NCBI GenBank assembly: GCA_036435485.1
Contig: CM071597.1
Span: 146,999,647-147,063,646 of the forward strand
Reading direction: 5' to 3'
Length of the DNA: 64,000 nucleotides
Source of the DNA: Saposhnikovia divaricata
Lineage: Eukaryota > Streptophyta > Magnoliopsida > Apiales > Apiaceae
Shown: piece after piece, positions 34,540-45,130 of the stretch
Position numbering within the stretch: position 1 is the first letter of the stretch
Layout of the letters: each line of letters starts with the position of its first letter
Made by a program: the position numbers and the translations under genes
The notes under the pieces: generated by a model
Told to the model about the DNA's origin: nothing
Databases searched by the model: none
The model's input: the letters and a program-made list of their open reading frames with translations, nothing else

Positions 34540-36380
34540 TCAAAAGTCCTCATGGCTGTGTTTAAGTTGCTTGTTTTTTTCTTTTTTCCTAATATTTGAC
34601 TTTTTATCTTTTATGTATTAAAATACAAACACTTTTATCCATTTTTTTCCCAATCTTTTCAACTCTTTACATTATAAACAATGGTAACCATTATTTTAGT
34701 GGTGACATGAGTAAAATTTAAATTTTACAATTTAAATTTAAAATTAAATTTTACTAAAAAAGTGCTTTTTTTAGTAAAAAAGTTAGATATTATTGGTCAT
34801 TGGGCAAACAACATCGTTCATTAATAAAGATCTTGGTAAGGAAAAGGGTACGTCGGAAAGTTGAAAGCGAATTTTTTAAATGACTATGAATAATGACCGG
34901 TATTATAAAAAGAGGAATATTTTGGAAGTTGTCGGTGAAGGCACGCAATATGGATTAATCGGCTAATCGGGGATTAATCAAAATGATCGGAATTTATTTA
35001 ATATTATTATATATATATAATTATTTTAAATATATAAAATATAAACATTAAATAAATATTTAAGATAGAAGTCTATTCAGATAAAATTAAATTTATAAAA
35101 TTAAATTTTAATATTTTCATTACACAAATAATAAAAATGGAATAATTCCTACTTAATATTTTGAATCATTTTTTATGACAAAACTCTATTCGAATCACAC
35201 TTCATTATTTGCATTATACTATGACAAAAAACTTTAATATATTTATTTATTTTGAAATATTAAAATATTACATTAAATCAATTACAATATTAATTTTTTA
35301 TAATATAAAAATAATTTTATGAATAAGTATGAAAATATTTTTAATCCTTAATTAAACCCTTTGATTTTATTTTATTTTGCTAAATTGCCAATTTGCCATA
35401 CAGAATTACAACTCTCCAGGAGACTAGGACCGACCAATACAGTACTTCACTTATAGCGCTTCTCTCTCATAAATACCTTCAATTGCCAGGTATTAAGCAT
35501 CGGCCGGGATTCTTCTCTGAACTGCTGGATTGCTGGGTTCAATTGCTCGATTTTCTGGTCTATCAAAATCAGGGTATGTACTTAAGGGTTTCTGTATCAA
35601 CATAAAGAAGGGTTTCTTGTATCAATTTGGTATTGTATCCCTTCTACATTTATTTATGTCGATTTGTTTTTTTGGTATATGTATGTATATACATGTATGT
35701 ATATATGGGTTATGTGAATTTGTGATTATTTGGGTTGACCCGATTGAATATTTGATGACCCGTTTCTTGGTTTCTCATATATTTAATTGGTTGATTGAAG
35801 TAGTGTTTTATTTTGTTGTTTTTATACGAGTATACGTAACTTTATATGAACTAGATTACTGTTTCGATTTCGAGTTGACTGTCTAGGTTTTATTCTGTTG
35901 GGATGAAGGCCGTATGTGTATATGGCCATATGGGTTTAGGATTTTTTTTTTCTGTGTTTCACTGCGTGTGTGTTTTATTTTATGGCCCGTCTCTTTAAAG
36001 ATTGGTTTGGGTCTGCTCCTTGTTTTATGGCCTGTATCATTTTTACCATGAAGGCTACTTGAACTATCCTTTACTACTTGAAACCTGCTTACCGTCTATA
36101 GGCTAAGCATCCTGAATTAGATTCTTAGATATTTCCATTTGTTGCATAGTTAATTCAATATGAGACACTAAGTTATCATTTCACTTTATACATATAGGTT
36201 TCAAAAGAAGCAATTTAATTCATAGTATAAAACAGGAAAAAATAAACAAAAGTGATTCAACAATATAGGCAATCAGCTTGACAAAATAATGTTCCACCGG
36301 ACACTAGACTAATGGTTTCCGGTAGTAAACTTACTCATCAGTCATAGGAATTAAATGGATTAATTACTATTTCTAATACC
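34540..36380. other. CACTA interior, mostly AT-rich
   Basis: No identified gene. 34700-35350 is extremely AT-rich. 35390-35590 resembles a gene leader with a possible donor (CAGGGTATGTAC), but the frames that follow are not recognisable. Confidence 0.35.
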
Positions 36381-37093
36381 ATGCTAATGGCTAACCAGAC
36401 TAGAAAACCCCAGTTAACAGTACATCTAGTGGTAGGACATTTACTCCCCCCACGTAATAAGATTAGGACCAGAGTGCTACTGAGCAATGCCTTAGGCAGT
36501 TCCTTGTCACTTCAAAGAAATAAAAGACGTGCTAATGAGAAATCTGGGACCAAATTTATCAGATATGTGAGTCACTATGGATGAATTAAAGTTCCTGTTC
36601 TTATTTTATATGTTGCAGACTATGCTTACAGTATATTTTTTGTCAACCTGTGCATTTGATAATTCATTGCTTCATTTACAAGTCTATTTGATGAAACCTG
36701 CTCTTGCACTCTGTTTTTGCTACTAGTCTTCTCTGTGTGATATTGCATAATTGTGAGTGCATAATTTGTTTTTCTATTTGAGGCCATTTTGTTGTTCAGA
36801 ATTAATTTAGTCGAAATAAGTGATCGTAATTTTGAGTGCTTCTTCCAGATGCTTGAATCTTGAATCACTGACAAATTGCTTTTATTCACTATGCATTCTT
36901 CTTGTTTAGTATTTAAAATTATGTTCCAACTTGATAAGGTCTGGGGTGAATTCTGTGTGCTTTGTCCAATCATCTTAAACTACACAATGAGCATTTTGGT
37001 TGCCAGCCTACTTATGATCAAACAATTTTGCGTCTTATTTGTGTTAATTGCATAAAGAAATTATGCGATTTCTGCATTGATTGCAAAATTCAG

Positions 37094-37257
37094 AGTGTAG
37101 CATTGATTTTGATGATCTAGGTGACCCAGTTGGGGACATGGGTGGAGATTTCAGGAAGTACGTAGGATCAGTTGTTCGATTCCAAGTTGATATTAATATC
37201 GAGAGTTGGGATGTAGTTACTGAAGGATTGAAAGATGCAATATGGGATGATATTAAG
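37094..37257 (+). pseudogene. Exon of CACTA-associated (TNP1-like) protein
   Basis: Bounded by an acceptor (AAATTCAG) and a donor (AAGGTATAT). It reads IDFDDLGDPVGDMGGDFRKY, then VGSVVRFQVDINIESWD and LKDAIWDDIK. The pattern GxPVGxxxxxFxxYxGxxxRxxVxIxxxxWxxVxxxxKxxIWxDI is what I know from the second protein encoded by plant CACTA elements (the plant Ptta/En/Spm-type family). It is preceded at about 36400-36580 by a basic stretch (LQRNKRRANEKSGTKFI) that may be a further exon. Following exons were not found, so this is a remnant of the parental element's second gene. Confidence 0.65.
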
Positions 37258-37627
37258 GTATATATTGATTTCTCAGCTATTACTATCATTTTGCGGATAT
37301 GTTCTTTAATTTTGTTATTCCTAATATACTACTGCTGGTAGTCAATCTGTTATTAACCTTGATTACGCATGTCTTTACGTTATTGATTACGCATATCTTT
37401 GTTAAACATATACGCTGATCAGAAACCCACCGTGGTACTAACTTAGTCAGAAGGTTGGGTACAAGAATTAGCTTAGTTGCATAACTCTAAAACTTTATAT
37501 AAATAGCCAGAAATTAAAGTTATGACTTTATAAATAAAAATAATCTGCAGTACAGGTTGGAATTAGAAGAGCAATACCACTGAAACAAGTTTTAAAAGAG
37601 AACTTGAAGCACAAATAGTAATATCAG

Positions 37628-37628
<1 letters not shown>

Positions 37629-37703
<75 letters not shown>
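37629..37703. repeat. (TA)n microsatellite
   Basis: About 75 bp of uninterrupted TA dinucleotides inside the CACTA interior. Confidence 0.97.
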
Positions 37704-37706
<3 letters not shown>

Positions 37707-37959
37707 AAAATATAACCAGAATGTGGCCTTATGTTTTGTCATATATGTTTAGTTGCATCTTCTAATTGAAAATAGCATCAATATAATATTGATGCAGAGA
37801 AAATAAAGAAGAGAAAATATTTATATAGGCATTAATTATTTTTCTATCATTACAGTAAGAATTGTTTGCATGCAGCAAACATATAGGCAGAGGTTTGGTT
37901 TATTTTTCTTCTGAGAATATCTAAGCCAACATATAACCAGATTTCCATCCAGATTAGTA

Positions 37960-38440
37960 AGAATGGTTTGCTTGTGTTGAATCTAGACTTGTTCCATCCA
38001 ATCTTAGTAACTAACGTCGGCTTTTGTAGCACTATCTGTTCTTGAATGTGAGTGTTAAGCCAGTTGCTTGTAAACGAAAGTTGTGAATCTTTATTTGCAC
38101 CAGCTGCTAACCTGCTTGTCAAAATTAAAGACAACGGAGTTCAGATTAATAAAAGATCTTCATGTTCTACTTCTTGATACAATTAATGTTACACGTTAGT
38201 CGTTAGAGCTATGAGTTACCATTGATCAGGATATGAGTACATGGTGGTGAAATCAATTTCAGGGAATTGATTATTCATTATAAAATTTGTTCCATGTTTG
38301 ATATTTTGATTGAATTGTTGGTCTTGTGCTGACTCTCCATGAAACCCTTCCAAACCAACTTCTAGCAGATGCTCTTTATCAATTGATTTTATGTAAGAAG
38401 CCATCTCAGTGATCAAAGCATGTTCAACAAGTTGATTATA
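37960..38440 (-). pseudogene. Endo-beta-mannanase (GH5) exon fragments
   Basis: Two minus-strand exons joined in phase. Exon A (about 38440-38220) reads EMASYIKSIDKEHLLEVGLE, GTNFIMNNQFPEIDFTT and SYPDQW; the Trp codon is split by an intron (38219-38112, GTAACT to AAGCAG). Exon B (38111-37960) continues LAAGANKDSQLSF, SNWLNTHIQ and LQKPTL. The family is plant mannan endo-1,4-beta-mannosidase (glycoside hydrolase family 5), secreted enzymes that cut cell-wall mannans. The segment that normally reads AEFG, with the nucleophile Glu, is TKIG here, so this copy is inactive. Only two exons are present. Confidence 0.8.
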
Positions 38441-38524
38441 ATTAGTAATATAGAAGTTTGTTAGATCATAAAAACAATAAATGACAATGAGGAGACCGTA
38501 CATATAAGAAAGACTTGTAGTTAT

Positions 38525-38600
38525 GAAGGCTTGTGTTAAAAAATTCTTACAAGCCGATGTTAGTTGCTGAGTTTGGATGGAACAAGTATAACCAGATTTC
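38525..38600 (+). pseudogene. Second, inverted piece of the mannanase exon
   Basis: On the plus strand this reads YKPMLVAEFGWNKYNQ, the same KPxLVxxxGWNKS region as the minus-strand exon B, but with the nucleophile motif AEFG kept. The DNA matches the minus-strand copy closely (AAGCCGATGTTAGTTGCTGA against AAGCCGACGTTAGTTACTAA). The two copies therefore form an inverted duplication about 500 bp apart. Confidence 0.65.
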
Positions 38601-39180
38601 TTATCACAACTGTTTATTAAGAAATTTTTTGGCTTATTTACTATTTTTTTATGTTATCGTACTCTGGCTCACATAACATTGAAAATTCTGTGCGCATGAA
38701 GTATTTTCATTTTCTTTTGGCATAATTATCACATCACAGGCTGTAACCAGTGAGATTCCTGCTGGGGAGACATGGAGACTGAATCTGCTGTAGCAGATAA
38801 ATGTCAAGGAGAATAACTTTGAGTTGTCTGAATGTTTGACAAGGAGGATGGGAATCTATTTTATTCAATTTTTGAATCATATGTCAGCTGCCTGAAGTTA
38901 GTGATCAAGGGAAATGGGTATAATAGCTGCCTATTGGCTTGCCTTGTTTGTAATTAGTATTAGATGATTTTGATATAATTATTTATTTTTGTAAGAGAAA
39001 TTACTAGAAAGAATTGTACTTTTTATTCTAATTGGAAATAAAATATTCTAAATTTATTTTAATCAAATTTTCAATTAGATTGTGTTCTGGTTTTAGTTAT
39101 TTTCAGATTATTTGTAAAGTTTGTAATGGGTCTACTCATATATGATTGCATATCAATACAAAAAAAAATTTAATACTTTA
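38600..39180. other. CACTA interior before right subterminal repeats
   Basis: No gene identified. A short stretch at 38741-38800 (reading AVTSEIPAGETWRLNLL on the plus strand, then stop) follows an ACAG acceptor-like site and could be a last exon of the CACTA-associated protein. Confidence 0.3.
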
Positions 39181-39663
39181 GGCGTCGGTCATTCGACAGA
39201 ACCGACGCAAAAAGTAAACCACATTGGCGTCGGTCATATGACAGAACCGACGCTAAAAGCAAAGTACATAGGCGTCGGCATTTTAACAGAACCGACGCTA
39301 TAAGTAAAGTACATAGGCGTCGCATTTCACAGAACCGACGCTAAAGATCATAAGCAAAGGCGTCAGCATTTAATAAAACCGACGCATATGTAAGGGACAT
39401 ATGCGTCGCTTCTAAGAACAACTGACGCAACAGAGTATATTTTATGCAACGGCATTTCTGTCAACCGACGCTTTTGGTGGTCCTTATGCGTCGGTTGTCA
39501 GTCTTTTGCGTCGGTTCTATTACCGACACTAACATGTTCCAGCGTCGCCATTTTAACCGACGCTATAGATGTATACCTATAGCGTCGCCTTCATATACTA
39601 CGCCCAATAACCGACGCCTAAAGCCTATTTTGACCGACGCCTAAAGCCTATTCTGTAGTAGTG

Positions 39664-39845
39664 CAGAAACTTGGTCGAAATAAGGGCCTCAAAATGGCTT
39701 GGTCGAATGACTTTTCGACCAGGATTCTTGGTCGTTTCGACCAGAAACTTGTTCGAAATAAGGGCCTCAAAATGGCTTGGTCGAATGACTTTTCGACCAT
39801 GATTATTGGTCGTTTCGACCAGAAACTTGGTCGAATCTTGGACCT
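39664..39845. repeat. 78-bp tandem repeats, right part
   Basis: Continuation of the array 33490-33930; AAAATGGCTTGGTCGAA starts at 39691 and 39769. The array ends about 400 bp upstream of the TATA box of the antisense gene. Confidence 0.92.
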
Positions 39846-40243
39846 TGGATTATTGGGATTTTCTTAGCGGGCCTTTATTACTTTTGGGCCTTCGAGGCTT
39901 AGTTTATATTTTCTAGAATGTACATATTTTTATAAAAATACCCTCTTTCCTTTTTAATGGGCTTGGCCACATGACTATAATTGGCCTGTTCGGACCTTTT
40001 TTGGCCCAGGTTCCAGATCCTTCGATAGGGTTTAGGAATTCGAAGAATCTCAGAAATATCTTTGTTATATATATGTATATATATATATATTTCTTCAAAA
40101 TATCTTCTTGTGGAACGTTCCAGAATTGGGCCTTGTCAATTTGGGCCGGTTCCATGGGCCTTCAACAGGTCAATATTGAAATTTTAACCGGTCACTTTAG
40201 GTTTTTTGATCGTTTGAAAGAATTTTAATCGGTTGGATAATTC

Positions 40244-40250
40244 TATATAA
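40244..40250 (+). promoter_or_regulatory. TATA box of Tat element 2 antisense gene
   Basis: TATATAA, followed about 30 bp later by a CT-rich leader (CTCACACTCTCATTTC) and by the ATG at 40434. It is a typical plant core promoter, oriented opposite to gag-pol. Confidence 0.65.
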
Positions 40251-40433
40251 GAGTGAGAGTGGAGAGTTCATTTCTCACACTCTCATTTCTTACTTCCCAT
40301 TTCTCACTCTGAGCTCTCAATTTTTAGCTAAGTAATCTCTCTTAAGTTCTACTCGAAGTTTTCTTGGCAACTCCGGCCTTCTTCTCCAGTCATCTTCTTT
40401 ACCACCTCTCTCTAGGGTTTCAAGCGGCCATTA

Positions 40434-42338
40434 ATGGAGGATAAAGCCAAAGCTCGCCTTGCCAAGATGAACTCAGCTTCTTCCAAAGGTACCATCACCA
40501 TCCGTTCTCCTTACATGTCCCTTTTAGATATGCTAAATGAACGTGGGGATGATTATCCTTCCTTAGCCAAATTAGACGCATATGATTGTTGTAGTTCATA
40601 TCACGATATTGAAGAGATTGCTAGGTATAATAAGTTGTATAAAATTAAAAAACCTTATAAACTTATTCCAGCTGGGCCAGGTGACAGGCCTTGTCATTGG
40701 TGACCCAATGCTTTATGTGTGTATAGAGAGAGTTTAATAGCTGGTCTTCGCTTTCCTTTTCATGATTTCATTCCCCGTCTTTTAGCTGACCTTCAGATCA
40801 ACCCCTGCTAACTCCCGCCAAATGCGTGAAGAATAATTTTATGCTTTATGGTTTTGTGTCTTAGACAAAACCTTACTCTGTCAGTCCCCCTTTTTCATAA
40901 AATCTTTCAAGTTTATAATAGTCCAGCTAAGTACCCTGGCTGGGTTTATATTAAACTTTGCCCCAAGGTGCCTGCTATTTTTAACGGTAAGTCTATACCT
41001 GACAACAACACCGGCTGGAAAAATGAGTTTGCATACTTAGAATGGGAAGGTGGTGATTGGGGCACCATCTTTGGGAGGGCCTTTTCAAAGGTCACAGATG
41101 GGAGTGCCAAGGGGAATGTTCTCAGTACTGTGGATCAGGCTGCATTCGAGACTTTGACCAAGGGTGATGGTGATTCTATAACCTGTCAGAGCCTTATAAA
41201 TGAAGAATCCCTGAGGGAAGTAGGCCTCTCACATGTTTCTGAACGGGGTAACTTTCTTCCTTACCTTTGTCTTTTATTTTCATACTTGACTTATTCAAAT
41301 TTGTTTCTGTTTACGTTTTTCAGTTGCGAGGATGATTGTGGAGGCTGCCCCTTCTACAGATGACGAGACCTCTAGGATGGCTCGAGCAAAAAGGAATGCT
41401 GATCCCCGTGATAAAGTAGTTGAGCCTGTATTCTTGCATCCTCACAAGATTCACAAGGGGGATTTGAAGTATGGTGACATAGCTGGCCTGGAAGGAAGTT
41501 CCCAGGTTAACGTTCAATCTACTTTGTTCAGGCCCTCCTGGGGTTTCAGGAAGCGAGATAGCATTGTTGGCTCTACCAAACTTGCTATGGATTGGTCACT
41601 TAACTTAATCACCCCTCCGGATTACAAAGATTTAGTCATGAACGGAGGAATTGGGGAGTCAGAAGCGCTTGGTTCTCAGGCTCTTGCTGCTGTAAGCCTC
41701 AAACCTTGCCTTTTTAAAATTTTTAGATTCCTTGCTTTACTTTTGCATTATCACTTTGTTCTTCTATGTAGGCTAACGTCCACTTCCAGAGCTTACTCCA
41801 TCAAGCCAAGGCTTGGAAGGAGAAGGCCAAGGGATTTGAAACTGAGTCCCAAAAGAGGAGTCTTCATATCCACCAGCTAGATGAGCAGCTAAAGAAGAAG
41901 GATGAAGAGATGGTGGGGCTTCATGCATAGCTGGTTGCACTAAAAGATGACAGGGAAAAGCTGATCGATGATTATCTAGATTCAGCTGAGTACAAGACTC
42001 TCATGGACCAGCATGATGAGATGCTTTTTCCTGGTCAGTTTACTGAGGGGTGAAGTAAGGCTATTGAGGCGGTTCTTAGACAGCATCCAGGATTATTCTT
42101 GCCTTCCGCCTTTCCAAGCCCTCATCCTCCTAGCACATTAGTCGCTAAGCCAGGTTCTAGCGAGGAGCTGTTTGGGGAGGGTGATGCTCTGGTCAGGGAG
42201 CATGCTGCTGCTGCAACTTTAGATCCTGAGCGTCCCCTTGTTCGAGATGAAGCTGTTGATTCTACTGCTGATGACTCCTCTACAGCTACTAGCTCTGATG
42301 ATGATTCTCCTGTCAAGGAGGCCCCTAAGGCCTCTTGA
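40434..42338 (+). pseudogene. Tat element 2 antisense gene (three exons)
   Basis: Exon 1 (40434-41247) starts MEDKAKARLAKMN and contains CVYRESLIAGLRFPFHDFIP, PAKYPGWVYIKLCP and EWEGGDWGTIFGRAF; exon 2 (41324-41691) starts VARMIVEAAPS and contains WGFRKRDSIVG; exon 3 (41772-42338) has a coiled-coil-like run (HIHQLDEQLKKKDEEM) and an acidic, Ser/Thr-rich tail ending APKAS. Splice sites keep the phase. The RFPFHDF region matches the putative gypsy-type transposon domain found in Tat antisense genes; its function is unknown. Five stops interrupt it (TGA 40701, TAA 40809, TGA 40827, TAG 41928, TGA 42051), mostly at CAG/CAA/TGG-type positions. It converges on integrase 440 bp away. Confidence 0.75.
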
Positions 42339-42775
42339 GCTTATTTGCTGTATCTTCTGTTTATTTAAACCCTTGGTTTTTCTAACTTAACTTGACAGCC
42401 TTCGGGCTTTTATCCATGTAACCCTTAACTTAACTATTTACGTAGTCAGTTTCTTTTACTTTCATATTCTTGTCGACTACTTATAACCTGTTATGCTTTA
42501 GAGTTCTCTAGGTACTTGGCCCCTTGGCTTGTACCAAACTCATGAATTAATTCATCATTTGTCTTTCGTGTTTATAATAACAAAACAAAAGAAGTAACTC
42601 AAAATAAAGCAAAGCAAACTTTTATTAAGCAGTGAAAGAATGTTGACAAAATGGGTTCAACCCTTACATAGATACTCTACCTCCTCTTGGGAGTAACATG
42701 CTCTATAATGGTTTCATCGAACCTTATTTCTACTCCTAATAAATAGATAGAGAGCCAAGTCTTTATCAAGATAGC

Positions 42776-44038
42776 TTAAACATAATAAATTTTGAGGTTC
42801 ACGGCATGCCAAGTTCGGGGCACCTCAACCCCGTCCAAGGTCTCCAGCTTATAGGATCCTCGTCCCAATGTCTTCTGGACTCGATACGGCCCTTCCCAAT
42901 TGGGGGCTAGCTTTCCCTTCTGACCAACTCCAGAGGCCTCTATCTTCCTTAAAACCAAGTCACCTTGTCGAAAGAATCTCTCTTTAACCCTTTGGTTGTA
43001 ATGGAAAGATGCTCTCTTCTGATGTTCTGCATTCCTGGCATTTGCTTTATCCCTGACCTCGTCAATCAGATCAAGGGCTAGTCTCATGCCTTCTTCGTTA
43101 GTCTCCGGTTCATATACCTCAACTCGGGGTGATCCATGCATAATTTCAAGGGGCACAACTGCCTCGACTCCATAAGCCAACAAAAACGGGGTTGCTTCAG
43201 TTGTCACTTTACAAGTGGTGCTATATACGCAAAGTATAGGTAGCAACTCATCCACCCAAGTGTTCCTTGAACGTTCGACCCTCTTCTTCAGTCCATCAAG
43301 GATAATCCTATTGGCTACCTCTACCTGACCATTAGCTTGTGGATGAGCTACTGAAGTAAAACGAAGATCAATTGCATTCTCTTCACAATACTTTCTAAAC
43401 TCTTCATTGTTGAATTGTGTTCCATTATCCATCACATGTATCCGTGGGATTTCATATCTGCAAATTATGTTCTCCCAAAAGAACTGGGCAACTTGTTTGG
43501 TGGTTATCTTGGCTAAAGGTTTAGCCTCAATCCACTTAGTGAAGTAGTCGATGGCCACTATCAAAAACTTCCTCTGTGCTGAAGCTACAGGGAAAGGACC
43601 AAGTATGTCCATCCCCCACATTGCAAACGGGATAGGAGAGTTAACTGATGTCAACATCTCAGGCGGCTGCCTTACAATCGGGGTATGCTTCTGGCACCTA
43701 TCGCACCTCTTAACATAGTTCTGTGCATCGGCCAACATCTCTGGCCGGTAGAATCCCAAACGAGTTATCTTGTGAGCTAAGGCTCTGCCCCCCAAGTGTT
43801 GTCCACAGATTCCTTCATGAACTTCCTCCAAAGATTCCCTTGCCTCTTGGGGCCTCAAACACTTCAAATATGGGATGACAAAAGACCTCTTGTAAAGGAT
43901 GCCTTCAATGAAGGTATACCGCAATGCTCTCACTGACAGCTTCCGTGCCTCCAAGGTATTGCTAGGAAGCCATCCAGTTTCTAGATGGGCTTTGATAGGA
44001 TCCATCCAATAGCTACCTACATCTATCGGAGCCACCAA
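42776..44038 (-). CDS. Tat element 2 integrase
   Basis: An open stretch of 420 residues. The N-terminal zinc-binding region shows HEGICGQHLGGRALAHK followed by CDRCQKH. The catalytic DDE core is present: WGMDILGPF, HVMDNGTQF and HPQANGQVEVAN give the two Asp and the Glu. The C-terminal part (FRQGDLVLRKIEAS, LAPNWEGPYRVQ, LKIYYV) is the usual GPY/F-type module. Integrase inserts the cDNA copy into the genome. It continues in frame from the RNase H region after a TAG at about 44041, so it would only be made as part of a polyprotein that is now interrupted. It is the best preserved part of the element. Confidence 0.92.
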   Translation of the reverse strand: MVAPIDVGSYWMDPIKAHLETGWLPSNTLEARKLSVRALRYTFIEGILYKRSFVIPYLKCLRPQEARESLEEVHEGICGQHLGGRALAHKITRLGFYRPEMLADAQNYVKRCDRCQKHTPIVRQPPEMLTSVNSPIPFAMWGMDILGPFPVASAQRKFLIVAIDYFTKWIEAKPLAKITTKQVAQFFWENIICRYEIPRIHVMDNGTQFNNEEFRKYCEENAIDLRFTSVAHPQANGQVEVANRIILDGLKKRVERSRNTWVDELLPILCVYSTTCKVTTEATPFLLAYGVEAVVPLEIMHGSPRVEVYEPETNEEGMRLALDLIDEVRDKANARNAEHQKRASFHYNQRVKERFFRQGDLVLRKIEASGVGQKGKLAPNWEGPYRVQKTLGRGSYKLETLDGVEVPRTWHAVNLKIYYV

Positions 44039-44041
44039 CTT

Positions 44042-44995
44042 TTAGTTGACGGTTGGGGCCTTTAAGACCTGGACGTAAACACTCCCTGAATAATTCTCTA
44101 TCTCAGAAGAAGCGAACTTAGACAGGGCATCAGCCTTAACGTTCTCTTCTCTTGGAATGTGCTCAACATAGCACTCCTCAAACTGAGTCATAACAGCTTT
44201 CACGACTCTCAAATATTTTGCCATAGTTTCATCCTTAGCTTCAAACTCACCATTCACTTGCGATACCACTAGTCTTGAATCCCCACAAACTTTGAGATTC
44301 TTGACCCTCATTATTCTGGCCAAACCTAACCCGGCTATCAAGGCTTCATACTCAGCCTTATTGTTAGTTGTTGGAAAGTCCAACTTCAAAGCATACTCAA
44401 CTGTGAACCCATCGGGGCTTTGTAAGACTAAACCTGCACCACTAGATTTTGTTTTTGATGCTCCATCAAAATAGAGCACCCAATACTCCTTCAGGTCAGG
44501 TACAAGTTCATCATCCTTATCCCCTTTCCCAGGGGTAGTTACTATTTCCTGCCCCCCAACTTCTTGGTTGTTAATGGTGCATTCAACCACGAAGTCCGCC
44601 AATGCCTGAGCCTTGATTGCTGTTCGAGGCTTATACATGATATCAAATTCTCCAAGTTCTATCGCCCATTTGGGTAGCCTTCCACTGGCCCTTGGGCTAT
44701 GCAATATGTTTCTCAGCTGCTGGTCCATCAGGACTTGAATCTTATGTGCCTGGAAGTATGGTCGTAGCTTCCTTGAGGCCGTTACCAACGCCAAAGCAAA
44801 CATCTCGATGGGAGAGTATTTTAACTCAGCTTCGTGCAACACCTTGCTCACATAATAGACAGGTTTCTGAATCTTATTTTCTTCTCGAATGAGGACGGCA
44901 CTCAATGCTTGTTCAGATACCGCCAGATATAGATAAAGAGTCTCCCCTGGACTAGGTTTGGCCAACAACGGAGCTTCAGCCATGTACTTCTTCAA
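44042..44995 (-). CDS. Tat element 2 RNase H and archaeal-type RNase H
   Basis: Residues about 15-140 are the end of the Gypsy reverse transcriptase and its RNase H (YLYLAVSEQALSAVLIREE, YSPIEMFALALVTASRKL, LPKWAIELGEFDI). Residues about 170-300 are a second RNase H: YWVLYFDGASKTKSSGAG, NNKAEYEALIAGL, VCGDSRLVVSQVNGE and EENVKADALSKFA, with the acidic catalytic residues D, E, D and D in place. This extra domain marks the Tat lineage of plant Gypsy elements. It degrades RNA in the RNA:DNA hybrid and helps strand transfer. A stop separates it from reverse transcriptase upstream and from integrase downstream. Confidence 0.9.
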   Translation of the reverse strand: MKKYMAEAPLLAKPSPGETLYLYLAVSEQALSAVLIREENKIQKPVYYVSKVLHEAELKYSPIEMFALALVTASRKLRPYFQAHKIQVLMDQQLRNILHSPRASGRLPKWAIELGEFDIMYKPRTAIKAQALADFVVECTINNQEVGGQEIVTTPGKGDKDDELVPDLKEYWVLYFDGASKTKSSGAGLVLQSPDGFTVEYALKLDFPTTNNKAEYEALIAGLGLARIMRVKNLKVCGDSRLVVSQVNGEFEAKDETMAKYLRVVKAVMTQFEECYVEHIPREENVKADALSKFASSEIENYSGSVYVQVLKAPTVN

Positions 44996-45130
44996 CTATT
45001 CAAAGGCATCTTGGCTCTCAGGAGTCCACCCAAAAGTTTTCATTTTCTTCAATGCCTGAAAGAAAGGCAAGCATTTGTCACCAGACTTGGAGATAAACCT
45101 CCCTAGGGCTGCAACTCGGCCCGTTAACTT

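Larger units (their letters stand above)
33931..39663. mobile_element. CACTA element carrying mannanase exons
   Basis: Left end CACTAGTACAGAATAGGCTTT, shown here in part, right end AAAGCCTATTCTGTAGTAGTG; CAG is duplicated at 33928-33930 and 39664-39666. Subterminal repeats GGCGTCGGT/ACCGACGC fill 33950-34350 and 39180-39650. After removal of the element and one CAG, the 78-bp period of the host array is continuous (33877 to the equivalent of 33955), an independent proof of the insertion. The interior holds one exon of a CACTA-associated protein on the plus strand and captured endo-beta-mannanase exons, mainly on the minus strand. Confidence 0.92.

Noticed and set aside
37629..37703. TA repeat as a regulatory TATA region
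   Set aside because: It is a simple microsatellite within a transposon intron-like region, with no associated leader or start codon.
42122..42316. Minus-strand Ser/Ala-rich frame opposite the antisense gene's last exon
   Set aside because: It is a mirror of the acidic, Ser/Thr-rich coding end of the plus-strand gene, which has splice sites and family similarity.
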